The notes below the pieces were generated by a model, which did no database searches, was not told the DNA's origin, and saw only the letters and a list, made by a program, of their open reading frames with translations. This document shows, one piece after another, positions 1 to 7,072 of a stretch of 10,299 bases of DNA (position 1 is the stretch's first letter; every line of letters starts with the position of its first letter). A program made the position numbers and the translations under genes. The stretch covers positions 1-10,299 of the forward strand of contig PUOI01000491.1 of NCBI GenBank assembly GCA_003552765.1, read 5' to 3'. This stretch comes from Candidatus Hydrogenedentota bacterium. GTDB taxonomy: Bacteria > Hydrogenedentota > Hydrogenedentia > Hydrogenedentales > SLHB01.

Positions 1-1622
1 AGATTGGCGAGGGTCCATGCGGCGGACCATAAGGGCGAGAGCGGCGACGTGTACGGCTCGTCGTCACCATCGCACTGTAGCGTGAAGCTGGCCGTGGGCG
101 CAGTGTCCGACCAAATGTAAACGCGGAACGACAAGGGCTCCCACGCGGGCAACACGGGACAGCTACGGACCTCCCGCGTGGGCAATTGTGGGTATGCCGT
201 AGCCCCAAGCGAGCCGGGCGCCGAGGTCCAACCTATGAGACACTCCATATCCAGGCTATCGAAGTTCACCATCCCCTCGCCTTGAAGCCGGTACTCGCCG
301 AAGAGGGTGTAGGGGTCTGGAAAGTCGACCAGTTCAAGAAGCAGATGCGGTCCCGAGGAGACTGCGGCCGCGTATGCGTCCTCGGCGTCGCCCGCCGCCT
401 CGAATTGCAGTTCGAAACGCAGGCAGTTCTTCATCGCGCTTTCGACGAAGCCCCAGTCCAGGTGCGCCGCGCCCACCGCCGCCAGGCGGCTGAAAAGGAA
501 TAGCTGGTGCCAGGCCAGCATGTCCGCCGCGCGGCCGGGATTCAAGTCCGTGCTGCAATCCAACGAGGCCGTGAGGATGGCGTTAAAGAAACCTTGGCTG
601 AGAAGCCCCTCGACTTGCGTGCGCCTGAACACCACTTCCGGAAAATGCTGGAAGCCGTCAGTCGTAAGCGACCAAGTGGTGTATTCCTGCAAGGCGCAGT
701 AAAGGAGGCCATCGTTTTGGACGGCGGCAGAGGCAAGCGGATAGACCGTGGCGTAGTATTGAGCTAGCAGAATCTGCAATATGGCTAACCGTTCTTCTTC
801 CGTCATTTCCCGGCGCTCACCCCGCTGCTGATCGGCCGTATAATTCTCCAGGGTCTCGGCAAGGGCCTGATCCGTCTCTTGCTGCTGCGACGCCGCTTGC
901 CGCCGTCCCTGCTCGCGCCGCTCCTCTTCCGTGCCTTCGCCGTGGCCCACGCCGCTAAAGTGGAGGATGTGGAACCGCGCCGTGTCTCCGTCATACTCGA
1001 CGGGCCGCAAGTGAAAGTCTTCGCCTTTGGCGTGATACGCGAATCCGGCCGCCATGCCGGGCTCGGGATGATCCTCGTGGGTAATCTCGAGAATGGCCGG
1101 CGCGAACAAGACCAGCCCTTGCGGCTCGAAATGCGCCGCCGCCTTGAGTCCGCCGCTGAAGGGGAAGTCCTCGATGGCGGTCACTGGCGTCAAGGTGATT
1201 TCCGTGGGATGCGCGAGGGCGTTTTCGGGAATGGTGAGCTGGTAATGCGCGCCCTTGTCGTCCGTGGTCTCCAATACGCGGCCTTCCCGCGTGACCAGCG
1301 CCGACGTGCTCGCTTCTTCGTTGAGATGCAACGTGACATCCAACGGCGGCAGGGTCTCATCGTCAACAGGCGGCGTAACCGGGATGCCGAGTACAACATT
1401 GATCACCAACTGGATGTCGACGGCGTTAACCTTGTTGTCGCCGTTCACGTCGGGATTGTAGCTTGGGTTGATGGGGATACCCAGCACGGCGTTAATCACC
1501 AGCTGGATATCGACGGCGTTGACCTCACCGTCACCGTTGACATCGCCAAACACGGTATCCCCGTGGACGGGAACCGCCAAGAGACATAGAACCGCAGACA
1601 ACACCACACTGGACAGACGCAT
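1..1622 (-). CDS. Secreted dockerin-containing protein with a ZU5-like domain (3' part missing)
   Basis: The reading frame is open from the ATG at 1622 to the left edge, about 540 residues, so the C-terminus is missing. Residues 1-21 look like a Sec signal peptide (MRLSSVV..., hydrophobic core, VHG). Two dockerin-type calcium loops follow at once: DVNGDGEVNAVD (27-38) and DVNGDNKVNAVD (58-69), each with Asp/Asn at loop positions 1, 3, 5 and 12 and followed by a helix (LVINAVLGIP). Residues about 108-180 (TIPENAL...TLTPV...FEPQGL) and the HFSGVG at 231-236 resemble the ZU5-like module of bacterial exported proteins. A Gln/Glu/Arg-rich linker (about 234-290) leads to a region I do not recognise. 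Dockerins bind cohesins in cellulosome-type systems, but many bacteria outside that setting carry them and no cohesin is visible here. AAGGAGG lies 7 nt before the start. Function is unknown; export and the dockerin pair are the firm parts. Confidence 0.9.
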   Translation of the reverse strand, partial: MRLSSVVLSAVLCLLAVPVHGDTVFGDVNGDGEVNAVDIQLVINAVLGIPINPSYNPDVNGDNKVNAVDIQLVINVVLGIPVTPPVDDETLPPLDVTLHLNEEASTSALVTREGRVLETTDDKGAHYQLTIPENALAHPTEITLTPVTAIEDFPFSGGLKAAAHFEPQGLVLFAPAILEITHEDHPEPGMAAGFAYHAKGEDFHLRPVEYDGDTARFHILHFSGVGHGEGTEEERREQGRRQAASQQQETDQALAETLENYTADQQRGERREMTEEERLAILQILLAQYYATVYPLASAAVQNDGLLYCALQEYTTWSLTTDGFQHFPEVVFRRTQVEGLLSQGFFNAILTASLDCSTDLNPGRAADMLAWHQLFLFSRLAAVGAAHLDWGFVESAMKNCLRFELQFEAAGDAEDAYAAAVSSGPHLLLELVDFPDPYTLFGEYRLQGEGMVNFDSLDMECLIGWTSAPGSLGATAYPQLPTREVRSCPVLPAWEPLSFRVYIWSDTAPTASFTLQCDGDDEPYTSPLSPLWSAAWTLAN

Positions 1623-1629
1623 GACGCCC

Positions 1630-1636
1630 CCTCCTT
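1630..1636 (-). promoter_or_regulatory. Shine-Dalgarno AAGGAGG of the dockerin gene
   Basis: The minus strand reads AAGGAGG 7 nt upstream of the ATG at 1622. It is a near-complete anti-16S match at ideal spacing and supports this start, which also begins a clear signal peptide. Confidence 0.85.
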
Positions 1637-1683
1637 CGAACCTCACTCCCCTCATCAACGGCCGCTGGCTAGCCACAACACTA

Positions 1684-1713
1684 ACTATTCCATTTTTAAA
1701 GGGATTTTGTCAA
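1684..1713 (-). promoter_or_regulatory. Candidate sigma-70 type promoter for the dockerin gene
   Basis: Minus strand: a perfect TTGACA (1713-1708), an 18-nt A/T-rich spacer and AATAGT (1689-1684), which matches TATAAT at four of six positions. It lies in the locally AT-rich part of the gap, about 60 nt upstream of the ATG, leaving room for a normal leader with the Shine-Dalgarno at 1630-1636. The -35 box is convincing; the -10 is mediocre. Confidence 0.45.
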
Positions 1714-2002
1714 ATGCCTCCCTCCGCCTTATCTCTCTTCTATGTCCCCCGACCCGCTCGGGCCACCCCTTTCACAAAGAAAATTCGTAATGTAGGCATC
1801 TTGCCGGAAAACAGCCATTTGGACGGCGCCGGCACAAATCATTCCGCCTTCGAATCTTTATGCAGATTTGGCTACAATTCAAATACTATTGCTTATAGTG
1901 GTGTCTTTGACAGGCAATAGCGGATACTGGGCATGCCTTAGAGGATTAATAAGACGAAGCCGGGAATGCGCGATACGGTTTCGCGCCAAGGGTCTCCACC
2001 CA

Positions 2003-3319
2003 CTATTGCACGGGCCAGCGCCGGAGGACGTATTCTCGGGCTTCTTCCGGAGTTGTCAACCAGCCCTCGAGCTGGCCGTCTTCCACTTCGCTTAGGATGG
2101 TCCCAAAGTGGGGGCCGGGCGTGTATCCCATGGCGATCAGATCCTTGCCCGTGAGCAGGGGGGATGGCTTCACTTCTTCCGGCTTAAGGTTGGCGATGTA
2201 GGATTCAATCCATTCGATATCGGTGAGATCGCCATGGCTGGCGAGGCAATCGATGCGGGCCAGAGATAGTAGCTCATCGAAGCCGTCCTCCCGCACGAAA
2301 CGCTTGCGTTTGCTCTCCCGCATGCCAGGGATGGCCGCCACGCGCATATGCTGCGCGACAAGCCATGCGACGCGCGAAACGTCCCGTTTCGGAAGGCGCA
2401 GGCGGTTGCAGATGTCCCGCGCCATCTCCGCGCCTACTTTGTCGTGGTGATTGAAGCGAATCCGGTCCTCGAAGGTTTGTGTGACGGGTTTGCCGGCGTC
2501 GTGCAGCAGGACCCCGAAAGCGAGGGTAGGCGTGCGATGCTCAAGGCGGTCCAGCTCTTCCAGGCACAGGAGGGTATGCTCGAACACATCTCCTTCGGGA
2601 TGGAAAGCGGCCGGCTGCTCGATGCCCTTCATGGCGCTGATTTCGGGCGCCACATGGTCAAGCAAGCCAGTCTCGTCCAGCAAGCGAAACGCGCGGGCCG
2701 ATGCGCCTTCCGTGAGCATCTTGACGGCCTCGTCCCGGATGCGTTCGGCGCTTGTCTCGAGCACGTGCGGCGCCAGCTCCACGATGGCCTGGAACGTCTC
2801 CTCATCAATGCGATAGGCCAGCCGGGCCGCGAACCGCACGGCGCGTAGAAGACGCAGGTAGTCCTCGGCCATTCGCTCTCGCGGAGGACCCACGGCGCGG
2901 AGAATGCCCGCCTCGATATCGCGCTGACCGCCTACATAATCCTTGACTTCGTTTTGCAAAGGATCGTAATACAGCGCGTTTACCGTGAAATCCCGGCGGC
3001 GGGCGTCTTCTTCCGGGCCGGTGAATCGCACATGGGAGGGATGACGCCCATCGAGATAGGGGCCATCTTGACGGAAGGTCGTCACCTCGAACTCGCCCTC
3101 GGGTTCCACAACGAGCTGCGTGCCGAACTCCACGCCGACGGGTACGGTCTTTTCGAAGAGTTGCGCCACTTCCTCGGGCCGCGCGCTGGTCGCGATGTCG
3201 TAGTCCTGCGGCGTTTGGTCCAAGAGCAAATCCCGCACACACCCCCCGGCGAGAAGCGCACGATGCCCAGCTGCTTCAAGTGTCTGGCAGATGCGCTCCG
3301 CCCCGGCGCGTTTAGACAT
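2003..3319 (-). CDS. cca: CCA tRNA nucleotidyltransferase with HD domain
   Basis: Class II nucleotidyltransferase that adds or repairs the 3'-terminal CCA of tRNAs from CTP and ATP in the cytoplasm. With the ATG at 3319 the protein has 438 residues, normal for HD-containing members. The head domain shows GGCVRD (25-30), the catalytic metal-binding DYD (39-41) and RRRDFTVNAL (107-116). The neck has ERMAEDYLRLLRAVRFAA (148-165) and an AERIRDE segment near 191. A C-terminal HD domain, linked to phosphohydrolase activity in relatives, retains H248 and H273-D274 (LLHDAGK) plus FNHHD (299-303). The 3319 start has AAGGA 6 nt upstream. A longer start at 3406 would overlap the preceding stop as ATGA but adds 29 residues outside the family core with no clear Shine-Dalgarno. 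The gene lies 83 bp after the repeat-protein gene and probably shares its transcript. A poly(A) polymerase or A-adding-only activity cannot be fully excluded by eye. Confidence 0.95.
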   Translation of the reverse strand: MSKRAGAERICQTLEAAGHRALLAGGCVRDLLLDQTPQDYDIATSARPEEVAQLFEKTVPVGVEFGTQLVVEPEGEFEVTTFRQDGPYLDGRHPSHVRFTGPEEDARRRDFTVNALYYDPLQNEVKDYVGGQRDIEAGILRAVGPPRERMAEDYLRLLRAVRFAARLAYRIDEETFQAIVELAPHVLETSAERIRDEAVKMLTEGASARAFRLLDETGLLDHVAPEISAMKGIEQPAAFHPEGDVFEHTLLCLEELDRLEHRTPTLAFGVLLHDAGKPVTQTFEDRIRFNHHDKVGAEMARDICNRLRLPKRDVSRVAWLVAQHMRVAAIPGMRESKRKRFVREDGFDELLSLARIDCLASHGDLTDIEWIESYIANLKPEEVKPSPLLTGKDLIAMGYTPGPHFGTILSEVEDGQLEGWLTTPEEAREYVLRRWPVQ

Positions 3320-3325
3320 AGGCGA

Positions 3326-3330
3326 TCCTT
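3326..3330 (-). promoter_or_regulatory. Shine-Dalgarno deciding the cca start
   Basis: The minus strand reads GAAGAAGGATCGCCT before the ATG at 3319; AAGGA lies 6 nt upstream. The competing ATG at 3406 is preceded by GCGCTTCC with no purine-rich box, so the shorter start is preferred. Confidence 0.6.
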
Positions 3331-3402
3331 CTTCCAAATCGTGTGGCGAACGTCTCCCGTTGGCTATTTCGGCGGACTCGGCGTCCGCCACACGATAATT
3401 CT

Positions 3403-6312
3403 TCATGGAAGCGCAATATCCAACTCGACAGCGCCCGAATCTCCCACGGAGAGCGGGCCTTCGTACAAGGATTCCATGCGGAAGTTCATGGGATCCCGCA
3501 TGGCGGCTTGCTCATCGAAGCGCAACACGTCCACGGTGTAGTCGCCCGGCGCCAGTCCCTCGATCTGGAAGGAACCGTCGGGTTGAACCACGGCCTGGCC
3601 CGCTTGATGGCGGAGGATGTCGAGCGTGGTTCCTATTTGGGTCATGCTCATTTCGCTGGGATGAGGTCCGCCCGGACGCCGCACGGACACCACGGCGTTG
3701 TCTCCCGCGTAATTGCTAATTCGGCCCGACACAGGGATGTCGCCCGTGGGACCGAAATCCAGGTCCGCCGCCTCCCCGTCTGTGACATCAACGACGCCCA
3801 TCTCTGGGAAGGCTTGTGAACCGCCGCCTCCCGCCGTTATCTGGGTCGTATCCATGGGAACGGCGAGATAGCTGCCAGAGGCCAAGCCGCCGATGGAGAA
3901 CTCTCCTTGACCGCCGGCCGTGACCATGTGGAATCCGCCAGGCCCCATCAAGACGACGCCGCCGGAAATCGGTTCGCCGCTGCTATCCGTCAGGCGTCCG
4001 CGCACGCTGCCTCCTTCGCTCATGACCACGCGCAGGCCGTGGGTATCCGCGCCGCGCCGCACGGTCACGCCCGGCAAACGGTTCCGGGCGTAGGAGCGGT
4101 GGGTGGCGACGAGGTCATACGAGCCGGGCGGCACGTTGGCGATTTCAAACTCCCCTTGGCGGTTCGTGGTCGCGCTGTGTTGGCTGCCGCCTCCCATGCC
4201 CGCGGGTATGGCGGACTCCATGGCCTGCGCCATCATGTTGTCCGTGGCCCGCGCCAACCGGACTTGCGCGCCGGACACCGCCCGGCCGGTGGGATCTTGC
4301 ACGCGGCCGGTCACCCGGACCCCGCGCTCAAGCCGGACTCGCACGCCCGAGCGCTCTTGGCCGCGCGTCAACGTGATGACATCGCTTTGGCCCGTTCCTA
4401 ACGTGGTATGTCGCGCTTCCACGCGATATTGGCCAGGCCTGAGGTCGCCAAACTCAAAGGCGCCGTTACCGTCCGTACGCCGCTGGCCTTCGGCGAAGAA
4501 GTCTTCGAATTGGCTTAACAAGGCGGCCATGTCGTCTTCGGCGGCTTGATCCTCCAAGTTGATGAGGGTAACCCCCACGCCTTCGGCGACATCGCCCTCG
4601 CTATCAAGGACCAGCCCTGCGATGCGTGCGCCAGGGGAAAGGTTGAGCCGGATATCGGCATGCAGGGGCACGCCTTCCTCCCGCGCGATTTCGCCGCGCG
4701 CCTGCGCTTCCACGGTGTAGTTGCCCGGCCACAGGTTCTCGATAGTGAACGCGCCGCCGTCGGTGGTGGAGACAGTTTGCGCCGGGAAGGCCCCCATCGA
4801 AGCGGTCACGGCGGCGTCTTCCACGGGGTTGCCGCGGGAGTCGCGCACCCGGCCCGTGATCACGCCATCGGCTTCGGGTTGCTCGCCCCAGCTCCGCTCG
4901 GCCAAGACCAGCCGCAAATCACCGAGGTCGCGGCCTTCTTCCACGGTGAGGGTGGCGGTTTCCCCGTCCTCGGTCTCCACGCTCCACCAGCCCGCCGTCA
5001 CGGTGTAGCGTCCGGGCGCCACGTGCTCCAGCGTAAACGAGCCGTCCTCGCCGGTCTGGGTCCCAAGGCCCCCCATATCGAAGCTTTGCATGTCCAGACT
5101 CTGAAGCTGGATGCCTCCCTCGGCGAAGGGTTCGCCATCGGCTTGCATGATGCGCCCGCTGATCGTGCTGCCCTCGCCAAGCACGAAATCGGCGGTGGCT
5201 GTTCGGGCGCGTTCGGTCAGCGTGACGGTCCTCCTTTCGGATGGCGCATGTTCCATGGCTTGCGCCCTTACGGAAAACTCGCCCTCCGGCGGAAGCCCGG
5301 CTATCGTGTACACGCCCTCGTCGTCCGTCTCCGCGCGCGCGTCCCGCGCCAGCATGAGCGTTTCCATGGCTTGGGTGGAGAAGCGCGTCGGGGTCAGTTC
5401 CACGCTGGCCCCGGCGATGGGCGCGCCACGCCGGCTGGAGACTCGTCCGGTGATTTGGCCGCCCTCCTCCACCTCGAGTTCGACACCCTCCACTCGCTCG
5501 CCCTCATCCACATACACGGCCTGCGTCCCAGCGGGAAAATGGAGATTGTGTTCACGCAACCCGGACACGCTCAGCGCGTAGCGGCCTGGCGAAAGGTCGG
5601 CCAGATTAAACGCGCCGTCCTCCCCTGTTGTGGCCGTGTTGTCGCCTTCGCCGCCCCACATCCATTCGCCGCCCTGTCCCGCCATGACCTGGACCCCTTC
5701 GACGCCCTCGCCGCGGGCATCGGCGCGCACCACCCGGCCGCTTACTCCCGCCGCGCGCTGCAATTGGATGTCCATGCGGAGTTCGCTTCGGCCATGAATA
5801 GGCACAACCTCTTCATGCGAGGCGTGGCCTTCGGACACACACGCCAGCACAAGCTGGGGAAGGGGTTCATCCTCGCCCCCCGTCCATTCCAACTCGATGC
5901 TGTAACTGCCACGCTCCGTGGTCTCGGTGGTGGTCAACGCCGCCGCCTCGCCGCGTTGGCGAATCGCTTGGCCCGGGGGCGTCATCGCGCCGCCGAAGCC
6001 CCCTGGCCGGGGCTGTTGCAGACGCACCTCGGCCCCCGCGATGGGCGCGCCGCCCCGGCGTTCGGTCACCGTGCCGTAGATGCGCATATGCACCGGTCCG
6101 CTTTCCAGGGCGCCGCCGGGCGCCGTTGGCGCATCCCCGGCGGGTATCACGGCGGCAAGTTCATCTCCACGGCCAGCCGGACCCAAATCTTGCGCCTGCA
6201 TCGCGGCGGGACTGTCTTCATCGGCGTCCGAGAGGACTTGCCACGCTATGAGCCCCGCTCCCACCAAAAAAAGGAGGGCGATAATGCCCCCCACAATCTT
6301 CTCCGTACGCAT
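3403..6312 (-). CDS. Membrane-tethered protein with nine carboxypeptidase-regulatory-like repeats
   Basis: 969 residues. An N-terminal hydrophobic helix (about 7-24, VGGIIALLFLVGAGLIAW) follows MRTEK and looks like an uncleaved anchor with the rest exported. A low-complexity linker (25-72) leads to nine tandem carboxypeptidase-regulatory-like beta-sandwich units, at about 75-145, 187-250, 285-351, 381-441, 482-537, 561-634, 664-737, 767-820 and 857-931. Each begins with an I/V-x-G-R/T-V strand (for example GRVVRADARG, GRVQDPTGRA), continues through PIAGA-like turns and ends with DG-x-F-x-I/L-x-x-L-x-PG-x-Y-x-V. No enzyme domain is visible, so a structural, adhesive or ligand-binding envelope role is inferred. 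The ATG at 6312 is preferred over a GTG five codons upstream because GGAGG lies 8 nt before it and falls inside the longer frame. The stop is at 3403-3405, and cca follows on the same strand. Confidence 0.92.
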   Translation of the reverse strand: MRTEKIVGGIIALLFLVGAGLIAWQVLSDADEDSPAAMQAQDLGPAGRGDELAAVIPAGDAPTAPGGALESGPVHMRIYGTVTERRGGAPIAGAEVRLQQPRPGGFGGAMTPPGQAIRQRGEAAALTTTETTERGSYSIELEWTGGEDEPLPQLVLACVSEGHASHEEVVPIHGRSELRMDIQLQRAAGVSGRVVRADARGEGVEGVQVMAGQGGEWMWGGEGDNTATTGEDGAFNLADLSPGRYALSVSGLREHNLHFPAGTQAVYVDEGERVEGVELEVEEGGQITGRVSSRRGAPIAGASVELTPTRFSTQAMETLMLARDARAETDDEGVYTIAGLPPEGEFSVRAQAMEHAPSERRTVTLTERARTATADFVLGEGSTISGRIMQADGEPFAEGGIQLQSLDMQSFDMGGLGTQTGEDGSFTLEHVAPGRYTVTAGWWSVETEDGETATLTVEEGRDLGDLRLVLAERSWGEQPEADGVITGRVRDSRGNPVEDAAVTASMGAFPAQTVSTTDGGAFTIENLWPGNYTVEAQARGEIAREEGVPLHADIRLNLSPGARIAGLVLDSEGDVAEGVGVTLINLEDQAAEDDMAALLSQFEDFFAEGQRRTDGNGAFEFGDLRPGQYRVEARHTTLGTGQSDVITLTRGQERSGVRVRLERGVRVTGRVQDPTGRAVSGAQVRLARATDNMMAQAMESAIPAGMGGGSQHSATTNRQGEFEIANVPPGSYDLVATHRSYARNRLPGVTVRRGADTHGLRVVMSEGGSVRGRLTDSSGEPISGGVVLMGPGGFHMVTAGGQGEFSIGGLASGSYLAVPMDTTQITAGGGGSQAFPEMGVVDVTDGEAADLDFGPTGDIPVSGRISNYAGDNAVVSVRRPGGPHPSEMSMTQIGTTLDILRHQAGQAVVQPDGSFQIEGLAPGDYTVDVLRFDEQAAMRDPMNFRMESLYEGPLSVGDSGAVELDIALP

Positions 6313-6320
6313 CTCTAGTT

Positions 6321-6325
6321 CCTCC
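6321..6325 (-). promoter_or_regulatory. Shine-Dalgarno GGAGG of the repeat-protein gene
   Basis: The minus strand reads GGAGGAACTAGAG before the ATG at 6312, a GGAGG with an 8-nt spacer. It rules out the in-frame GTG at 6327, which lies just upstream of it. Confidence 0.8.
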
Positions 6326-6393
6326 ACACTGCATGGGCGCCTTAGGACGTGGTTCCAAACTGGTTACCGCGGCAAATTGCTGTGCATACAACA

Positions 6394-6399
6394 ATGATA
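6394..6399 (-). promoter_or_regulatory. Possible -10 box (TATCAT) for the repeat-protein/cca operon
   Basis: TATCAT on the minus strand matches TATAAT at five of six positions, about 80 nt upstream of the ATG at 6312 in a locally AT-rich stretch. No good -35 box is visible at 16-18 nt, so this is only a candidate. Confidence 0.25.
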
Positions 6400-6458
6400 C
6401 CCCACTATGAAACAAAAGATGTTCCAGTGTAGCTGCGCGTTTCAAGCTTGACGCGCAC

Positions 6459-6506
6459 GGCGCATAAGGCGCGGGAGCCACGGCTCAACCGTGGCGCATA
6501 AGGCGC
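6459..6506. repeat. Two direct 14-bp repeats flanking a hairpin
   Basis: GGCGCATAAGGCGC occurs at 6459-6472 and again at 6493-6506, 34 bp apart and identical. Each copy can fold on itself (GCGC ATAAG GCGC). Between them, and ending in the second copy, is CCACGG-CTCAA-CCGTGG (6478-6494), a perfect 6-bp hairpin. The second copy runs into the left end of the large quasi-palindrome. Confidence 0.8.
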
Positions 6507-6705
6507 TGACAGCGCCATGGGGAGTAGCCTGGGGCAAGCGAAGCGCAGCCCCAGGGTGAACGCCCGTCCGCATGTCCGTCCTGAAGGGACGGAACAAAGA
6601 CGTGGCGCTCGCTTCGGTCCCTTCAGGACCGATTTGGGAGGCGGCCTTTGACCTGGGGCTGCGCTTCGCTTGCCCCAGCCTACTGGCTATCGCGCCTCCG
6701 GCGCG
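6502..6705. repeat. 204-bp quasi-palindromic element with mirrored hairpins
   Basis: Three pairs of hairpins are placed symmetrically about one centre (6603.5). 6502-6516 (GGCGCT-GAC-AGCGCC) mirrors 6691-6705 (CGCGCC-TCC-GGCGCG). 6523-6555 is the inverse complement of 6652-6684 over 33 bp with one mismatch, and each arm contains its own CTGGGGC/GCCCCAG stem. 6578-6590 (GTCCTGAAGGGAC) is the exact inverse complement of 6617-6629, and each lies in a local hairpin (6575-6593, 6615-6631). The stretches between are diverged. No transposase gene is nearby. It looks like a non-autonomous interspersed palindrome of the REP or MITE sort; mobility is inference. Confidence 0.8.
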
Positions 6706-6860
6706 GGTTTGAATCACTATCCGTATAACGTCTTCCGTATGAACCGGCGCAAGGGACCGTGCATGTTAGCGCCCGTTCATCGCATCCTCGACCGCATACT
6801 CCATGGACCGCGTTCGTCTTAGAAAAGATTCATAGTCCCGCCGGCAGGGGAGGCCGATGA

Positions 6861-6897
6861 GGCTAGTAATTCGTCAGCTCACGAATTGCGGGTAGCC
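6861..6897. repeat. Extended hairpin with 7-bp perfect inner stem
   Basis: AATTCGT (6868-6874), a 6-nt loop CAGCTC and ACGAATT (6881-6887) form a perfect stem. An outer GGCTA (6861-6865) pairs with TAGCC (6893-6897). It is more AT-rich than the neighbouring palindromes. Neither side has a clean T-run, so it is not called a terminator. Confidence 0.5.
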
Positions 6898-6920
6898 TTG
6901 ATTCTGTTTGTCTTGGCCGT

Positions 6921-6975
6921 GAGGTGGCACGGGCTTCCAGCCCGTGATTCATGGCCTGGAAGGCCATGCCACCTC
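6921..6975. repeat. 55-bp cloverleaf-like palindromic repeat
   Basis: GAGGTGGCA (6921-6929) and TGCCACCTC (6967-6975) form a perfect 9-bp outer stem. Inside are two hairpins, CGGGCT-TCC-AGCCCG (6930-6944) and TGGCCT-GGA-AGGCCA (6952-6966). They mirror each other about the centre, with 11 of 15 positions agreeing in inverse complement. The folded form is a three-way junction. It lies about 100 bp past the stop of the phosphoesterase-fold gene, so in RNA it could also protect or end that transcript. It is not a tRNA: it is too short and lacks conserved loops. Confidence 0.8.
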
Positions 6976-7072
6976 CAAGCGCGTTCACTGCGGGGGGCAA
7001 CAAGTCTTGGGCTTGGCTCTCTCTTAAGCGGCCGAACCAGGGCGGTGGCGAATACTGTTGCGAGCGAAACGT

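Larger units (their letters stand above)
1623..2002. other. 380-bp intergenic region between cca and the dockerin gene
   Basis: No credible gene is present. The part nearest the dockerin gene holds its ribosome binding site and candidate promoter. The middle (about 1680-1900) is noticeably more AT-rich than the flanking genes. A weak 7-bp inverted repeat (CTATTGC ... GCAATAG, about 21 nt apart, near 1885-1920) is visible, but no hairpin followed by a T-run that would mark a clear terminator after cca. Confidence 0.6.
6313..7072. other. 760-bp palindrome-rich intergenic region
   Basis: No credible protein-coding gene lies here; open frames crossing it are made of repeat sequence. From left to right it holds the leader and possible promoter of the repeat-protein gene (6313-6420), two copies of a 14-bp repeat flanking a hairpin (6459-6506), a 204-bp quasi-palindrome (6502-6705), about 150 bp without recognised features, a 7-bp hairpin with an outer stem (6861-6897) and a 55-bp cloverleaf-like palindrome (6921-6975). 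Confidence 0.75.

Noticed and set aside
879..1589. 236-codon open frame on the plus strand
   Set aside because: Antisense to the dockerin protein; its apparent repeats are the reverse complement of the two dockerin repeats.
1468..1920. 150-codon plus-strand frame crossing into the 1623-2002 gap
   Set aside because: It starts inside dockerin antisense sequence, has no ribosome binding site or known domain, and covers the promoter region of the dockerin gene.
4546..6318. 590-codon open frame on the plus strand
   Set aside because: It lies wholly antisense to the repeat protein. The nine carboxypeptidase-regulatory-like repeats on the minus strand show which frame is coding; this frame has no recognisable domain and arises from GC-biased third positions.
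6459..6705. Possible CRISPR array
   Set aside because: The repeats are inverted and unequal, not regularly spaced direct repeats, and no cas gene is present.
6442..6717. 91-codon minus-strand frame in the palindrome region
   Set aside because: It consists entirely of hairpin repeat sequence, with no start signal or protein similarity.
6921..6975. Possible tRNA or small structured RNA gene
   Set aside because: Three-way junction shape but only 55 nt, no conserved tRNA loop bases and no promoter; better explained as a palindromic repeat.
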